DNA of 22,934 bases, taken from contig PLWQ01000015.1 of NCBI GenBank assembly GCA_003165595.1, positions 1 through 22,934 of the forward strand, read 5' to 3'. The notes beneath the pieces were generated by a model, which saw only the letters and a program-made list of their open reading frames with translations, was not told the DNA's origin and made no database searches. This DNA is from Fibrobacterota bacterium. Its GTDB lineage: Bacteria > Fibrobacterota > Chitinivibrionia > Chitinivibrionales > FEN-1185. Positions within the stretch are counted from its first letter, which is position 1; each line of letters starts with the position of its first letter. Of the stretch, positions 15,240 through 22,934 are shown one piece after another. The position numbers and the translations under genes are program-made.

Positions 15240-16156
15240 TACGCATCAACCTCTTGCGGGAACCGCGCCAAAAGCCGAAAACCGAGCGCCGAGTCCCGGG
15301 AAAGATACTCGCCGTGATTGCCGCGGTGGCGGTGGTTGCCGCGGCAGGCGGCGCGCTCTGGACCTTCCGCGCATCGTTGTTTCGAAAAGCGCCTCCATCG
15401 CAGAAGCGGGAGATTACGGTCAACAAGGAGGCCGCTCCTTCCACGTTTGCAAAGTCGAGCATGCTGGAAGACGTGGTAAAGGAAGTGAGCGAGGAAGGCA
15501 GGAAGATATCCGCCGACGGTATCCTCCATCTGGCCTACGGCGAACTTTCGTCTCCCGAAAAGATCGATTACGAAGTCTTGTTCGCAAAGAACGTGGTGGA
15601 GCTGCTGGGCAGGGCGGTGCCGGGTGGCATCGGGCTGCGGTCGCTTGAGGCCGACAATTTCCAGACCCTGTATGCGGTGGGGCTCGCGCCCTCGCGCGAA
15701 ATGGTGGAGAACGTGTTCGCCACGCTCAAGGCGCACAACGTGACTCTGCTGCCGCGGCCCCTCACGCAGATTACCGCGAACCGCAGTGGCGGCTACCGGT
15801 TCGCCCTCACCGGCAAGACGGACTTCGGGCTCAACCTCACCGATTCCATGGTGGACGCGCCCCTGCCGCCCAACGTCGACCTGGCGCGGACGCTGCAGTC
15901 GTTTGTAAAGACCGCCAGGGAAAATTCGATTACCTTTGTAAAGATGCCGTCAAAAGTGTCGGGCGAAAAAGTGGGTGCGTACTTCCGGTACGTCTACCTG
16001 TGGTCGGGGACCGGCACCTACAAGAATTTCGCGCGGTTTGTGGCCGCCCTGCATCAGGCCAGGCAGTACGTTGCTTTCAAGCGCATTTCGATAAATGCGC
16101 TGAGCGGCGCCAATGTGAAGATCGAGTCCCGGGTTATCGTCACCACGCGCGAGTAA
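15236..16156 (+). CDS. pilN: PilN-like pilus assembly protein with a PilO-like C-terminal part
   Basis: A 306-residue bitopic inner-membrane protein. It opens with MIRINLLRE, the conserved PilN N-terminus that docks on PilM. One transmembrane helix follows (about 24-43), then a periplasmic region. Residues about 115-205 (AVPGGIGLRSLEADNF...) resemble the PilN periplasmic domain. The last 60 residues (YFRYVYLWSGTGTYKNFARFVAALHQARQYVAFKRISI...) look like the ferredoxin-like end of PilO. PilN is usually about 180-220 residues, so this could be a PilN-PilO fusion with a single membrane helix. No separate pilO, pilP or pilQ follows; rsmD comes next. The start ATG overlaps the pilM stop by 4 bases. 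Confidence 0.75.
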   Translation: MIRINLLREPRQKPKTERRVPGKILAVIAAVAVVAAAGGALWTFRASLFRKAPPSQKREITVNKEAAPSTFAKSSMLEDVVKEVSEEGRKISADGILHLAYGELSSPEKIDYEVLFAKNVVELLGRAVPGGIGLRSLEADNFQTLYAVGLAPSREMVENVFATLKAHNVTLLPRPLTQITANRSGGYRFALTGKTDFGLNLTDSMVDAPLPPNVDLARTLQSFVKTARENSITFVKMPSKVSGEKVGAYFRYVYLWSGTGTYKNFARFVAALHQARQYVAFKRISINALSGANVKIESRVIVTTRE

Positions 16157-16256
16157 GCGCCGTGAGCCGCAGCCGATCTTTACCCGCAACACCTCCTCTT
16201 CCGCCGTCTCCGCGATTGGTGCATCCGTGCCGCAAAATTTTCCCGCGGACCGCACG

Positions 16257-16841
16257 ATGAAACTCCGCATCATTGCCGGCGTCCTTGGACGGCGCATGAT
16301 AACCGTGGAAAGAAGCGCGCAGGAGTTCCGCCCCACGCAGGAACGCATTCGTCAAGCAGCCGCAGAAACCCTCAAGCCTCGCATCCCGGGCGCCCGCGCC
16401 GCGGACCTCTGCGCAGGAAGCGGCGCCTTCGGCATCGAACTGGTGAGCCGCGGCGCCGCGAGCGTCGATTTCGTCGAAGACAACCCGGCGCGCGCCCGAA
16501 GCATCCTGAAACAGTGCGAAGCGTTCGGCATCGGGCGGCAGTGCAGCGTGGTGACCCGGGATGTTCGCGGCTTTCTTGACGCCTGCGCCGGGCGCGCGGG
16601 CAACGGCGGCTACGACATCGTCTTCTACGATCCGCCGTATAACGAGCCTGCGCTGGCGGCATTGGTCCCGGCGCTGTGCGGCCTGCTTGCCCCCGGCGGG
16701 GTGCTCGTATACGAGCGCGCCAAATCCGGAACGCCGCAGGGCGAGCTGCTCGGGGGGAGCGGCTACGATGTGGAAACGCGCACCTACGGCGATACGGCGG
16801 TGGAGTTCATAAAAAAGAAGCAGGGGACGGGAAGCGAGTAG
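16257..16841 (+). CDS. rsmD: 16S rRNA (guanine(966)-N(2))-methyltransferase
   Basis: A 194-residue SAM-dependent methyltransferase that modifies G966 of 16S rRNA in the small subunit. The start MKLRIIAG and GRRM, then RPTQERIRQAAAETL (25-39), are the RsmD N-terminal signature. ADLCAGSGAFGIE (49-61) is the SAM-binding loop, VEDN the ribose-binding acid, and YDPPY (124-128) the catalytic N-methylation motif. I chose the ATG at 16257; a GTG at 16227 would add 10 residues with no family support. No clear ribosome site is visible. coaD follows, an arrangement (rsmD-coaD) common in bacteria. Confidence 0.92.
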   Translation: MKLRIIAGVLGRRMITVERSAQEFRPTQERIRQAAAETLKPRIPGARAADLCAGSGAFGIELVSRGAASVDFVEDNPARARSILKQCEAFGIGRQCSVVTRDVRGFLDACAGRAGNGGYDIVFYDPPYNEPALAALVPALCGLLAPGGVLVYERAKSGTPQGELLGGSGYDVETRTYGDTAVEFIKKKQGTGSE

Positions 16842-16906
16842 CGAGAAGGAAAAAGAAGGAAGCGACAATTGCGGAGAGAGGATTCCTTCTTCTCGCTCCC
16901 CGCTTC
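16831..16906 (+). terminator. Imperfect inverted repeat after rsmD, possible terminator
   Basis: The segment gaagcg...agcgagaag...aaggaa (16831-16861) is complementary to 16883-16906, apart from a 3-base mismatch and a 7-base insertion in the left arm. A run of six T follows at about 16919-16924, 12 bases past the stem. It overlaps the last codons of rsmD. It could act as a weak terminator or an mRNA-stabilising hairpin between rsmD and coaD. Confidence 0.35.
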
Positions 16907-16945
16907 TGCATTGACGTATTTTTTAGGTGAGGAGGAACCCAACCC

Positions 16946-17422
16946 ATGCCTACCGCACTGTATCCCGGCACATTCGACCCGATCACCTTTGGCCACATCG
17001 ACATCGCCAAGCGCGCAGCGAAGATCTTTTCCAAGGTGATTGCCGTCGTGGCAAATAATCCCACAAAGAATCCCCTGTTTTCCCATAAGGACCGGCTTGC
17101 CATGGCGTCCGAGGCGTTGAAAGGCATGCCGAACATCGAAGTGATCTCCTACTCCGGGCTCATTGCCAATTGCCTGCTCGAACACAAGGCCACCGTGCTC
17201 ATTCGCGGGCTGCGGGCAATTTCGGACTTCGAATACGAGTTCCAGATGGCATTTACAAATAGAAACATCAACGAGAGCGCCGAAACCGTGTTTCTCATGC
17301 CGAGCGCGGAATTTACCTATCTCAATTCCTCCATGGTAAAACAGATTTCCAGGCTCGGCGGGGACGTGAGCTCCTTTGTCCCGCAGTGCGTGGCCCGGCG
17401 TCTCGCCAAAAAAGCGCGATGA
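16946..17422 (+). CDS. coaD: Phosphopantetheine adenylyltransferase
   Basis: A 158-residue enzyme that transfers AMP from ATP to 4'-phosphopantetheine, giving dephospho-CoA in coenzyme A synthesis. It has YPGTFDP (6-12), the nucleotidyltransferase motif TFGH (14-17), LIRGLRAISDFEYEFQMA (Arg-rich substrate loop), and NSSMVKQISRLGGDVSSFVP at the C-terminal end, all standard for bacterial CoaD. Length is typical. A strong GAGGAGG ribosome site precedes the ATG. Its stop overlaps the start of the rhomboid gene. Confidence 0.96.
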   Translation: MPTALYPGTFDPITFGHIDIAKRAAKIFSKVIAVVANNPTKNPLFSHKDRLAMASEALKGMPNIEVISYSGLIANCLLEHKATVLIRGLRAISDFEYEFQMAFTNRNINESAETVFLMPSAEFTYLNSSMVKQISRLGGDVSSFVPQCVARRLAKKAR

Positions 17423-18267
17423 TGAATTCCGGATTGCCTCAATTCACAAAGGGTATTCGCGGCCTGGTTGTCGCCACGGTCGCCGTATGGATCCTGCAGC
17501 TTATCCCGGGCGTGGGCGCGCTGGTGTCCGGGCTGTGCGAGCTGGTTCCCTACAAGACGTTTGGCCAACTGCAGGTGTGGCGGCTGCTTTCCTATGCGTT
17601 TCTGCACGACACCGGCACGCCGTTCCACATTCTGTTCAACCTGTTTACGCTGTGGATGTTCGGCGCCGAAATCGAAGAGCTGTGGGGCACGCGGCGGTTC
17701 GTGGTGTTTTACCTGTGCGCGGCGGTCGGCTCCGGGCTCTTTAGCCTGGTAACGGCGTTGAGCCCGCTCTTGTGGTTCACGCCGGTGATAGGCGCGTCAG
17801 GCGCGGTGCTTGCCCTGCTCACCGTGTATGCGCTGTATTTTCCCCGACGTCAATTGCTGCTGTTTTTTCTCTTCCCCGTAAACGTCGTTGTGGCGGTGGC
17901 GATATTCGGCGCCATTTCCCTGTTCGGCGCTGCGCGGTCCTGGGGCAACGTCTCGCACCTCACCCATCTGGGCGGCATCGCCGTCGGCCTTGCATACGTA
18001 AAGCTGTTTCCCGCAATCACCGATCTCCTGGAACGGGCGAAATCGCGCGCCGCCGAAGCGCAGGAGCGGGCGGAGCAACGGAAGAAAAACGCGGAACGCA
18101 ACTACTTTGAATCCGTTGTGGACCCGATTCTCAAGAAGATTTCCAGCAGCGGCATGGACTCGCTCACCGCCGAAGAGAAAAAGACGCTGGAAGAAGCGTC
18201 GAAACGGAAAAAGGATGACGACGGGGAGCAGGGGAGGATTATTCCGTTCAGGAAGACAATCCGGTAA
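17419..18267 (+). CDS. Rhomboid-family intramembrane serine protease
   Basis: A 282-residue polytopic membrane protein with about six transmembrane helices, followed by a charged cytoplasmic tail. Catalytic features are intact: H70-x3-N74 (oxyanion helper, HILFN), the nucleophile S127 in IGASGA, and H183 in LTHLGG. Residues about 205-282 are rich in Glu, Lys and Arg and likely helical; they contain VDPILKKISSSGMDSLTAEEKKTLEEAS, a C-terminal signature seen in rhomboids of FCB-type bacteria. The ATG at 17419 overlaps the coaD stop (ATGATGA); a second ATG at 17422 is equally possible. The substrate is unknown. Confidence 0.9.
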   Translation: MMNSGLPQFTKGIRGLVVATVAVWILQLIPGVGALVSGLCELVPYKTFGQLQVWRLLSYAFLHDTGTPFHILFNLFTLWMFGAEIEELWGTRRFVVFYLCAAVGSGLFSLVTALSPLLWFTPVIGASGAVLALLTVYALYFPRRQLLLFFLFPVNVVVAVAIFGAISLFGAARSWGNVSHLTHLGGIAVGLAYVKLFPAITDLLERAKSRAAEAQERAEQRKKNAERNYFESVVDPILKKISSSGMDSLTAEEKKTLEEASKRKKDDDGEQGRIIPFRKTIR

Positions 18268-18335
18268 CGAACCGATTACACGCACAGTCAAATAAGCGCG
18301 AAAAATACAATTTTCCGGAAAAACGGATTCAAAAT

Positions 18336-19622
18336 ATGAAAAACGCAAGGTCTTTCCTTATAATAGCGGGCAGTCTGATAGCAACCGGATTTGTATGCGC
18401 ATGTGCGCAGGCTGCGGCCCCGATGAGCCTCGAGTCGTTCGTTGCTCTTGCGAAAAAGAACAATCCCCAGGTGCGGGTCGCGGACGCGGCGGTTGCGTCG
18501 GGCGTGGCTGCGTGGAAATCGGCAAGGTCGCGATTGTTGCCCCAGGTCGGCGGGACGGCGGATGCCTCCCGGTCGATGTCGCCGGGGTTGGCCTCCGCCA
18601 GTGAGTCTTACGGCAACACCTATTCGGCCGGTGTTTCGGGTCAGCAGTTGCTTTTCGATTTTGGGAAATCTTATTTTTCAACGCGGGCCGGTTCCAAGCT
18701 TGTCACTGCGGCCAGGGAAGACGCGATCACCTCGCTGCAAACGGTGGTGCTCAACGCCAAGACGGCGTATTTCAATTACCTCCTTTCGCAGATGCTCTAC
18801 ACGGCCGCGCTTGAGGCGCTTTCGCAGACCCAGGCACACCTCGACCAGGCCAAAATCCTTTTTGAAACAGGCAAACAGGCGAAGTACACGGTAACGGCCG
18901 CCGAAGTCGACGTTGCGAATGCAACGGTAAACGTCATAACCACGAAGAACGGCGTCAAGCTGGCAAAAGTCCAGATGGAGGTCGCCTCCGGCGTTACCCT
19001 GGGTGACTCGGTGGTGCTCACCGACAGCCTTGTCGGACTGGAGCCGGACGTCACCAGGGACCAGGCGCTTGCCCGCGCAAAGGATTCACTGCCGCAGCTC
19101 GTATCGCTGCGCGCCCGGCTCGAGGCCGCTAAGTTACAATTGACATCAGCGAAAGCAACGTTACTGCCGAATCTCAATGCGACCGCCGGAATCGGATACG
19201 GGTCGCGGAACGCTTACCCGGATTCGGGGTGGCAGCAGAACTGGAACGTGGGCGTAAGCCTCTCGGTTCCTATCTATCAAGGCGGTTATCTGCTTGCGGC
19301 CGTGGAAACGGCGAAGGCCTCCGTGGACCAGGCAAAGGCGACGCTCGATGTGAATGTCCAAGGCGTGCAGTCGGCGGTGGACCAGGCATACTATGGAAAA
19401 ACGGAAGCCGCGGAGCGCATAGCGGCCACGCAGAAGCTCATTGAATCGTCGCAGCAGTCGCTTGAGCTTGCGCAGGAACGTTTTGCCACGGGCGCGGCCG
19501 CGTCGCTCGAAGTGACCGACGCCGAGCTCGTGCTTGCCAACGCAAAAAGCAGCCATGCTCAGGCGCTGTACGATTACCGCGCGGCCCATGCAAAACTTCT
19601 GGCGGCAATCGGGTCATTCTAG
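18336..19622 (+). CDS. TolC-family outer-membrane efflux protein
   Basis: A 428-residue protein with a signal peptide (hydrophobic 7-27, likely cleavage after AQA). Two TolC-type repeats follow, each beginning with an NPQV- or LPQL-like turn and continuing in long alanine- and glutamine-rich helices. SGQQLLFDFGKSYFSTRAG and VPIYQGGYLLAAVETAKAS are the paired beta-barrel-to-helix segments of outer membrane factors. The final DAELVLANAKSSHAQALYDYRAAHAKLLAAIG is typical. It should form the trimeric outer-membrane channel for the MacA/MacB-type pump encoded downstream. The intergenic gap to the fusion protein is 180 bases. Confidence 0.9.
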   Translation: MKNARSFLIIAGSLIATGFVCACAQAAAPMSLESFVALAKKNNPQVRVADAAVASGVAAWKSARSRLLPQVGGTADASRSMSPGLASASESYGNTYSAGVSGQQLLFDFGKSYFSTRAGSKLVTAAREDAITSLQTVVLNAKTAYFNYLLSQMLYTAALEALSQTQAHLDQAKILFETGKQAKYTVTAAEVDVANATVNVITTKNGVKLAKVQMEVASGVTLGDSVVLTDSLVGLEPDVTRDQALARAKDSLPQLVSLRARLEAAKLQLTSAKATLLPNLNATAGIGYGSRNAYPDSGWQQNWNVGVSLSVPIYQGGYLLAAVETAKASVDQAKATLDVNVQGVQSAVDQAYYGKTEAAERIAATQKLIESSQQSLELAQERFATGAAASLEVTDAELVLANAKSSHAQALYDYRAAHAKLLAAIGSF

Positions 19623-19674
19623 AAGTTGAGAAGTTGAATAGTTGACAGTTGAACAGTTGAGAAGTTGAGAAGTT
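19621..19674. repeat. Imperfect tandem repeat of an agttga-type unit
   Basis: About six imperfect copies of an 8-10-base unit (agttgagaa, agttgaata, agttgacagttgaac and so on) begin at the tolC stop codon. The next 100 bases contain several aatcctg units as a second low-complexity array. These are simple-sequence tracts without coding content. Confidence 0.6.
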
Positions 19675-19802
19675 ACTTTGGCGCTCTATTGCTTCTATTT
19701 TCAGGCAATCGCAATCCAATGAGGCTTATTCCATATTTGAATCCGGGTAATCTTTTTATAATCCTGAGAATCCTGGTAGTGAATCCTGGTTAAGGAGAAG
19801 AT

Positions 19803-21152
19803 ATGTCGAAAAAGGGCTGGTTGATTCTTGTAATCGTTGCGGTGGTTGCGGGCGCGGGAGTCTTCTTTTTTCTGTCGCACAAGTCCGCGCCGGTGACGTA
19901 TCGCACTGCCGCGGTGACGCGCGGCGACCTGTCGGTGCAGGTGACCGCAACCGGCACGCTCAATCCCTTTCTCACCGTGCAAGTGGGCACGCAGGTAAGC
20001 GGGACCGTGGCCAAGTTGTACGCCGATTTCAACTCCCGCGTGAAAAAAGGACAGATTGTGGCATTGCTTGACACCCTGCTCCTGCACTCCGCTGTGGTTG
20101 ACGCGCGCGCGACCCTCTACAAGGCGCAGGCGCAGATGATCCTGTCGACCCAGACAACCCTGCGTACCCGCGCCCTGTTTGCCAAGGGGTTGGTTGCGCA
20201 AGCCGATCTCGATCAGGCGGTGTCGGATTCCGCCTCCTCGTCCGCGGCCCTCAACTCGGCCCGGGCCGGGCTCGATCGCGCAAAAATCAACCTTGACTAC
20301 GCGACCATCACATCGCCCATCACCGGGGTCGTTATCAACCGCGCCGTTGACGTGGGCCAGACCGTTGCCGCGAGCTTCAATACGCCCACTATTTTTACCA
20401 TCGCCGACGACCTTTCGAGGATGCAGGTGCAGGCCAGCATCGACGAAGCCGACATCGGCCAGGTTAAGGTGGGGCAGACAGCGACATTCACCGTTGACGC
20501 CTTCTCCACCAGGACGTTTACCGGCACCGTGTCGCAAATCCGGCTGCAGCCCACCACGGTGCAGAACGTGGTTACGTACACCGTGATGATCGACGTTGAC
20601 AACAAAGACATGGCGCTTTTGCCGGGCATGACCGCAAACGTGACGGTGGACGTTCAAAAGGCCCAGAATGTGCTCATCGTCCCCGCAGCCGCGCTCAAGT
20701 TCATGCCGCCTTCCGCCTCGTCCCAAAAATGGCGCAAGCGAGCCGCAGGCGGAGACAGCAGCGCGCATGCGGCCGGCAGGCAATGGTCAGGCGCGGCCCG
20801 AGACACCGGATCGCAGCAGCACGGCGGCGGAGCAACCGGCGCAGGCGATACGACGCGCAGAATGCACGGAGCGTGGGCCGCAGGCGGCGCAGGCGATACC
20901 GCGCACCAGCAGGGACGCGGTCAATGGAAGAACCAGGCCGGTGAGGACATGGGGCACGTATTCATGCTCGTCGAAGGAAAACCGAAATTCGTGCGGGTAA
21001 AGACAGGACTGAGCAACGGCGGATTCACCGCGGTGGAAGGCGACCTGCAACCGGGCGACCTGTTGATTGTGGGAGTCTTGTCCGCCGGCAACAAGCCGAC
21101 GACGACGGTGCCGCTTACCGGCGGCGGCGCGCCGGGAATGAGACGGTTCTAA
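19803..21152 (+). CDS. MacA/HlyD-family periplasmic membrane fusion protein
   Basis: A 449-residue protein anchored by an N-terminal transmembrane helix (about 6-24). Markers: ATGTLNPFLTVQVGTQVSG (lipoyl-like half, 49-67), the coiled-coil hairpin around 92-165, YATITSPITGVVINRAVDVGQTVA (second lipoyl half), then beta-barrel and membrane-proximal domains. It would bridge the TolC-like channel and the MacB-type ABC transporter. An unusual low-complexity segment of about 80 residues (302-383; Gly, Ala, Gln, Arg and His) sits between LIVPAAALKF and GHVFMLVEGKPKFVRV. The flanking domain strands read normally in the same frame, so there is no net frameshift. A strong AAGGAGA ribosome site precedes the start. 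Confidence 0.92.
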   Translation: MSKKGWLILVIVAVVAGAGVFFFLSHKSAPVTYRTAAVTRGDLSVQVTATGTLNPFLTVQVGTQVSGTVAKLYADFNSRVKKGQIVALLDTLLLHSAVVDARATLYKAQAQMILSTQTTLRTRALFAKGLVAQADLDQAVSDSASSSAALNSARAGLDRAKINLDYATITSPITGVVINRAVDVGQTVAASFNTPTIFTIADDLSRMQVQASIDEADIGQVKVGQTATFTVDAFSTRTFTGTVSQIRLQPTTVQNVVTYTVMIDVDNKDMALLPGMTANVTVDVQKAQNVLIVPAAALKFMPPSASSQKWRKRAAGGDSSAHAAGRQWSGAARDTGSQQHGGGATGAGDTTRRMHGAWAAGGAGDTAHQQGRGQWKNQAGEDMGHVFMLVEGKPKFVRVKTGLSNGGFTAVEGDLQPGDLLIVGVLSAGNKPTTTVPLTGGGAPGMRRF

Positions 21153-21163
21153 GAATAGGTTCA

Positions 21164-21267
21164 ACCTCACCCCTTCTCCCCGATCACGCGGGCCGCGTGA
21201 TCACCCCTCTTCCCCTCTCCTATCGGAGAGGGGAAGAGGGGTAGCCGTCAGGCGGGGGTGATGAGGT
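21164..21267. repeat. Nested hairpin element (9-bp and 17-bp perfect stems inside an outer repeat)
   Basis: gatcacgcg/cgcgtgatc (21182-21202) is a perfect 9-bp stem. Immediately after it, a perfect 17-bp stem with a tatc loop spans 21204-21241 (arms of the cccctcttcccctctcc type). acctca-cccc at 21164-21173 can pair with gggg-tga-tgaggt at 21255-21267 and enclose both. The Shine-Dalgarno sequence of the next gene lies at the right edge of the outer arm. It may modulate expression between the fusion protein and the ABC genes, or be a REP-like mobile repeat. Confidence 0.65.
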
Positions 21268-21278
21268 GAGGTCCCACG

Positions 21279-22034
21279 ATGCAGGAACTCATTATGTCAC
21301 AAGCGATGATCTCCCTCCGCGGCATTTCCAAAGCCTACAGCATGGGCGACACCACGCTGTGGGCGCTCGACAACATCGATCTCGATATTCACAAAGGCGA
21401 ATTTGTCGCCGTAATGGGCGCGAGCGGGTCGGGCAAGTCCACGCTCATGAACATCCTGGGCTGTCTGGACGTGCCAACCAGGGGTGTCTACTCCCTTGAC
21501 GGCGCGGAAGTGCAGAGCCTGTCGCGCAATGAGCTCGCGGACCTGCGCAACCGTAAACTCGGATTCGTGTTCCAGTCGTTTAACCTGCTGCCGCGCACCG
21601 CCGCGATCGAGAACGTCGAGCTGCCCATGCTGTACAATCATAGGGTAACCCCGCACGAGTCGAGGCAGCGCGCCCTTGCCGCGCTTGACGCGGTAGGACT
21701 GGCGGACCGCGCCCATCACTATTCGAACCAGCTTTCCGGCGGCCAGCAGCAGCGGGTGGCGATCGCGCGCTCGATCGTCAACGATCCGGTGCTGATGCTC
21801 GCGGACGAGCCGACCGGCAATCTCGACACCCGCACGAGCGTGGAGGTGATGGCGATTTTCCAGGGACTCAACAGCCGAGGCATCACGGTGGTTCTGGTAA
21901 CCCACGAACAGGACATCGCGCAGTATACCAAACGAAACGTGGTGTTTCGCGACGGCAAGATACTGTCCGATTCGCCGGTTGCTTCGCCGAGAAATGCGGC
22001 CAGCGAACTGGCGGCCATCAAGGCAAGGAGTTGA
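21279..22034 (+). CDS. MacB/LolD-type ABC transporter ATP-binding protein
   Basis: A 251-residue cytoplasmic ATPase. Walker A is GASGSGKST, with the Q-loop in FVFQSFNLL, signature [14 protein letters not shown], Walker [14 protein letters not shown] and H-loop VTHEQDIA. The ADEPTGNLD form and overall length are those of the MacB/LolD/FtsE group, which drive mechanotransmission rather than direct transport. The first ATG (21279) has an AGGTGAGG site 7 bases upstream; 21294 and 21306 are alternatives. The permease follows after 4 bases. In classical MacB, ATPase and permease are one chain; here they are separate genes. Confidence 0.94.
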   Translation: MQELIMSQAMISLRGISKAYSMGDTTLWALDNIDLDIHKGEFVAVMGASGSGKSTLMNILGCLDVPTRGVYSLDGAEVQSLSRNELADLRNRKLGFVFQSFNLLPRTAAIENVELPMLYNHRVTPHESRQRALAALDAVGLADRAHHYSNQLSGGQQQRVAIARSIVNDPVLMLADEPTGNLDTRTSVEVMAIFQGLNSRGITVVLVTHEQDIAQYTKRNVVFRDGKILSDSPVASPRNAASELAAIKARS

Positions 22035-22038
22035 CACA

Positions 22039-22934
22039 ATGCGATTATTGAGCATACTGCGCATGGCCCTCCGGTCCATCAACCGGAACAAGCTTCGCTC
22101 GATCCTCACCATGCTGGGCATCGTGATCGGCGTCGCCGCCGTCATCGCCATGCTTGCCATAGGACAAGGCGCGCGCAACGCGATCAATGCGCAAATAGCA
22201 AGTTTGGGTACCAACCTGCTCATGATCTTCCCCGGCGCGTTCACCGCGGGCGGCGTGCGCTCGGAAGCGGGCACGGCGTCGCGCCTGTCCGAAGACGACG
22301 CAAACGCCATCAAGGCGCAATGCCAGGCGGTTATGTATGCCACGCCCATGGCCCGCACGAGCGCGCAGGTAAAGGCCGGCGGCCAGAACTGGCGCACTTC
22401 GATTTTCGGCGCCTATGCGAATTACCTCAAGGTGCGCGATTGGGACCTGGCAAGCGGGAACAACTACACCGACGCGGACGAGCGCGGCTCGAACAAGGTG
22501 TGCGTTCTGGGCCAGACCGTGATAACCAACATCTTCGGCGAGGGCGCAAATCCGGTGGGCCAGATCATCAGGATCAAGAACCTGCCGTTTACGGTTGTGG
22601 GAACGCTCGTTGCCAAAGGGCAAAACGCCGGCGGAATGGATCAGGACGATTGTATCATCGCGCCGTATTCAACTGTTCAGAAGAAGTTGATTGGCTCCGT
22701 CTACGCGGGAAACCTGATGGCGTCCGCGGTCACGGTCGAGGCCACCGAGGAAGCCCGCCAGGAAATAAACCAGACGCTTATGAACCGGAGAAAAGGCAGT
22801 CAGGGCGACGGTTTCGACTACACGATCCGCACGCAGACCGACATCAGCAATGCGGCGAACCAGACCGCGCAGACGCTCTCCATCCTTCTCGCCAGTATCG
22901 CGCTGGTGTCGCTGCTGGTGGGCGGCATCGGCAT
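22039..22934 (+). CDS. MacB-type ABC transporter permease (truncated by the window edge)
   Basis: The first 298 residues of an FtsX/MacB-like permease. [22 protein letters not shown] (17-38) is the conserved first transmembrane helix, preceded by an amphipathic N-terminus. The MacB_PCD-type periplasmic domain follows (about 50-275), including [41 protein letters not shown] starts the second helix at the edge. AAGGAG lies 8 bases before the ATG. With the preceding three genes it makes a complete TolC-MacA-MacB-type tripartite pump; substrates of such pumps include macrolides, peptides and lipids, which cannot be told apart from sequence. Confidence 0.93.
   Translation, partial: MRLLSILRMALRSINRNKLRSILTMLGIVIGVAAVIAMLAIGQGARNAINAQIASLGTNLLMIFPGAFTAGGVRSEAGTASRLSEDDANAIKAQCQAVMYATPMARTSAQVKAGGQNWRTSIFGAYANYLKVRDWDLASGNNYTDADERGSNKVCVLGQTVITNIFGEGANPVGQIIRIKNLPFTVVGTLVAKGQNAGGMDQDDCIIAPYSTVQKKLIGSVYAGNLMASAVTVEATEEARQEINQTLMNRRKGSQGDGFDYTIRTQTDISNAANQTAQTLSILLASIALVSLLVGGIG

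Noticed and set aside
19737-19762. Promoter (TTGAAT...TATAAT) upstream of the membrane fusion gene
   Set aside because: The spacer is only 14 bases and lies in a low-complexity aatcctg tract; co-transcription with tolC is just as likely.

Overview
The window looks like a chromosomal stretch of a GC-rich, diderm bacterium. Lipopolysaccharide synthesis (kdsB), a TolC/MacA/MacB-type tripartite exporter and type IV pilus inner-membrane parts (pilB, pilM, pilN-like) point to a Gram-negative envelope. The large secreted beta-propeller/fibronectin-III protein ends in a domain like the C-terminal sorting domains of FCB-group bacteria (Bacteroidota, Fibrobacterota and relatives). I therefore lean to the FCB group, possibly Fibrobacterota-like, but this is an inference from one protein and general gene content. 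No rRNA, tRNA or CRISPR array is visible.

Layout. Positions 1-1131 hold no convincing protein gene: a run of short hairpins (about 95-258), an unassigned stretch, and the 3' end of a group II intron ribozyme (domains V and VI, 843-915) without a reverse transcriptase. 1132-4186 carries a secreted propeller/FN3 protein and a LOG-family nucleotide hydrolase. 4187-4597 is a structured intergenic stretch ending in two copies of a palindromic operator-like repeat just ahead of a DUF4143 AAA+ ATPase (4598-5770). Then come thiL, pilB, pcrA and gatC (5793-11409). A 416-bp gap follows with a perfect 21-bp hairpin. After it lie kdsB, a REC-GAF-HD-GYP response regulator, pilM, a PilN-like protein with a PilO-like tail, rsmD, coaD and a rhomboid protease (11826-18267). 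The window closes with a tolC, macA, macB-ATPase, macB-permease cluster (18336 to the right edge, permease truncated). All recognised genes are on the plus strand.

Functional links. The most coherent theme is a cyclic-di-GMP/type IV pilus axis: the PilB assembly ATPase carries two tandem copies of the MshEN cyclic-di-GMP-binding motif pair. An HD-GYP response regulator with its catalytic motifs (a predicted cyclic-di-GMP phosphodiesterase) sits about 3.8 kb downstream, right before pilM and pilN. The pilus genes are scattered among housekeeping genes, with several tight overlaps (pilB/pcrA, pilM/pilN, coaD/rhomboid) that suggest translational coupling. The remaining genes are mostly core metabolism and information processing (thiamine, CoA, Kdo, tRNA amidation, rRNA methylation, DNA repair). 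Base composition is visibly less GC-rich in the first 4.6 kb than in the rest, in line with that end being the more accessory part.
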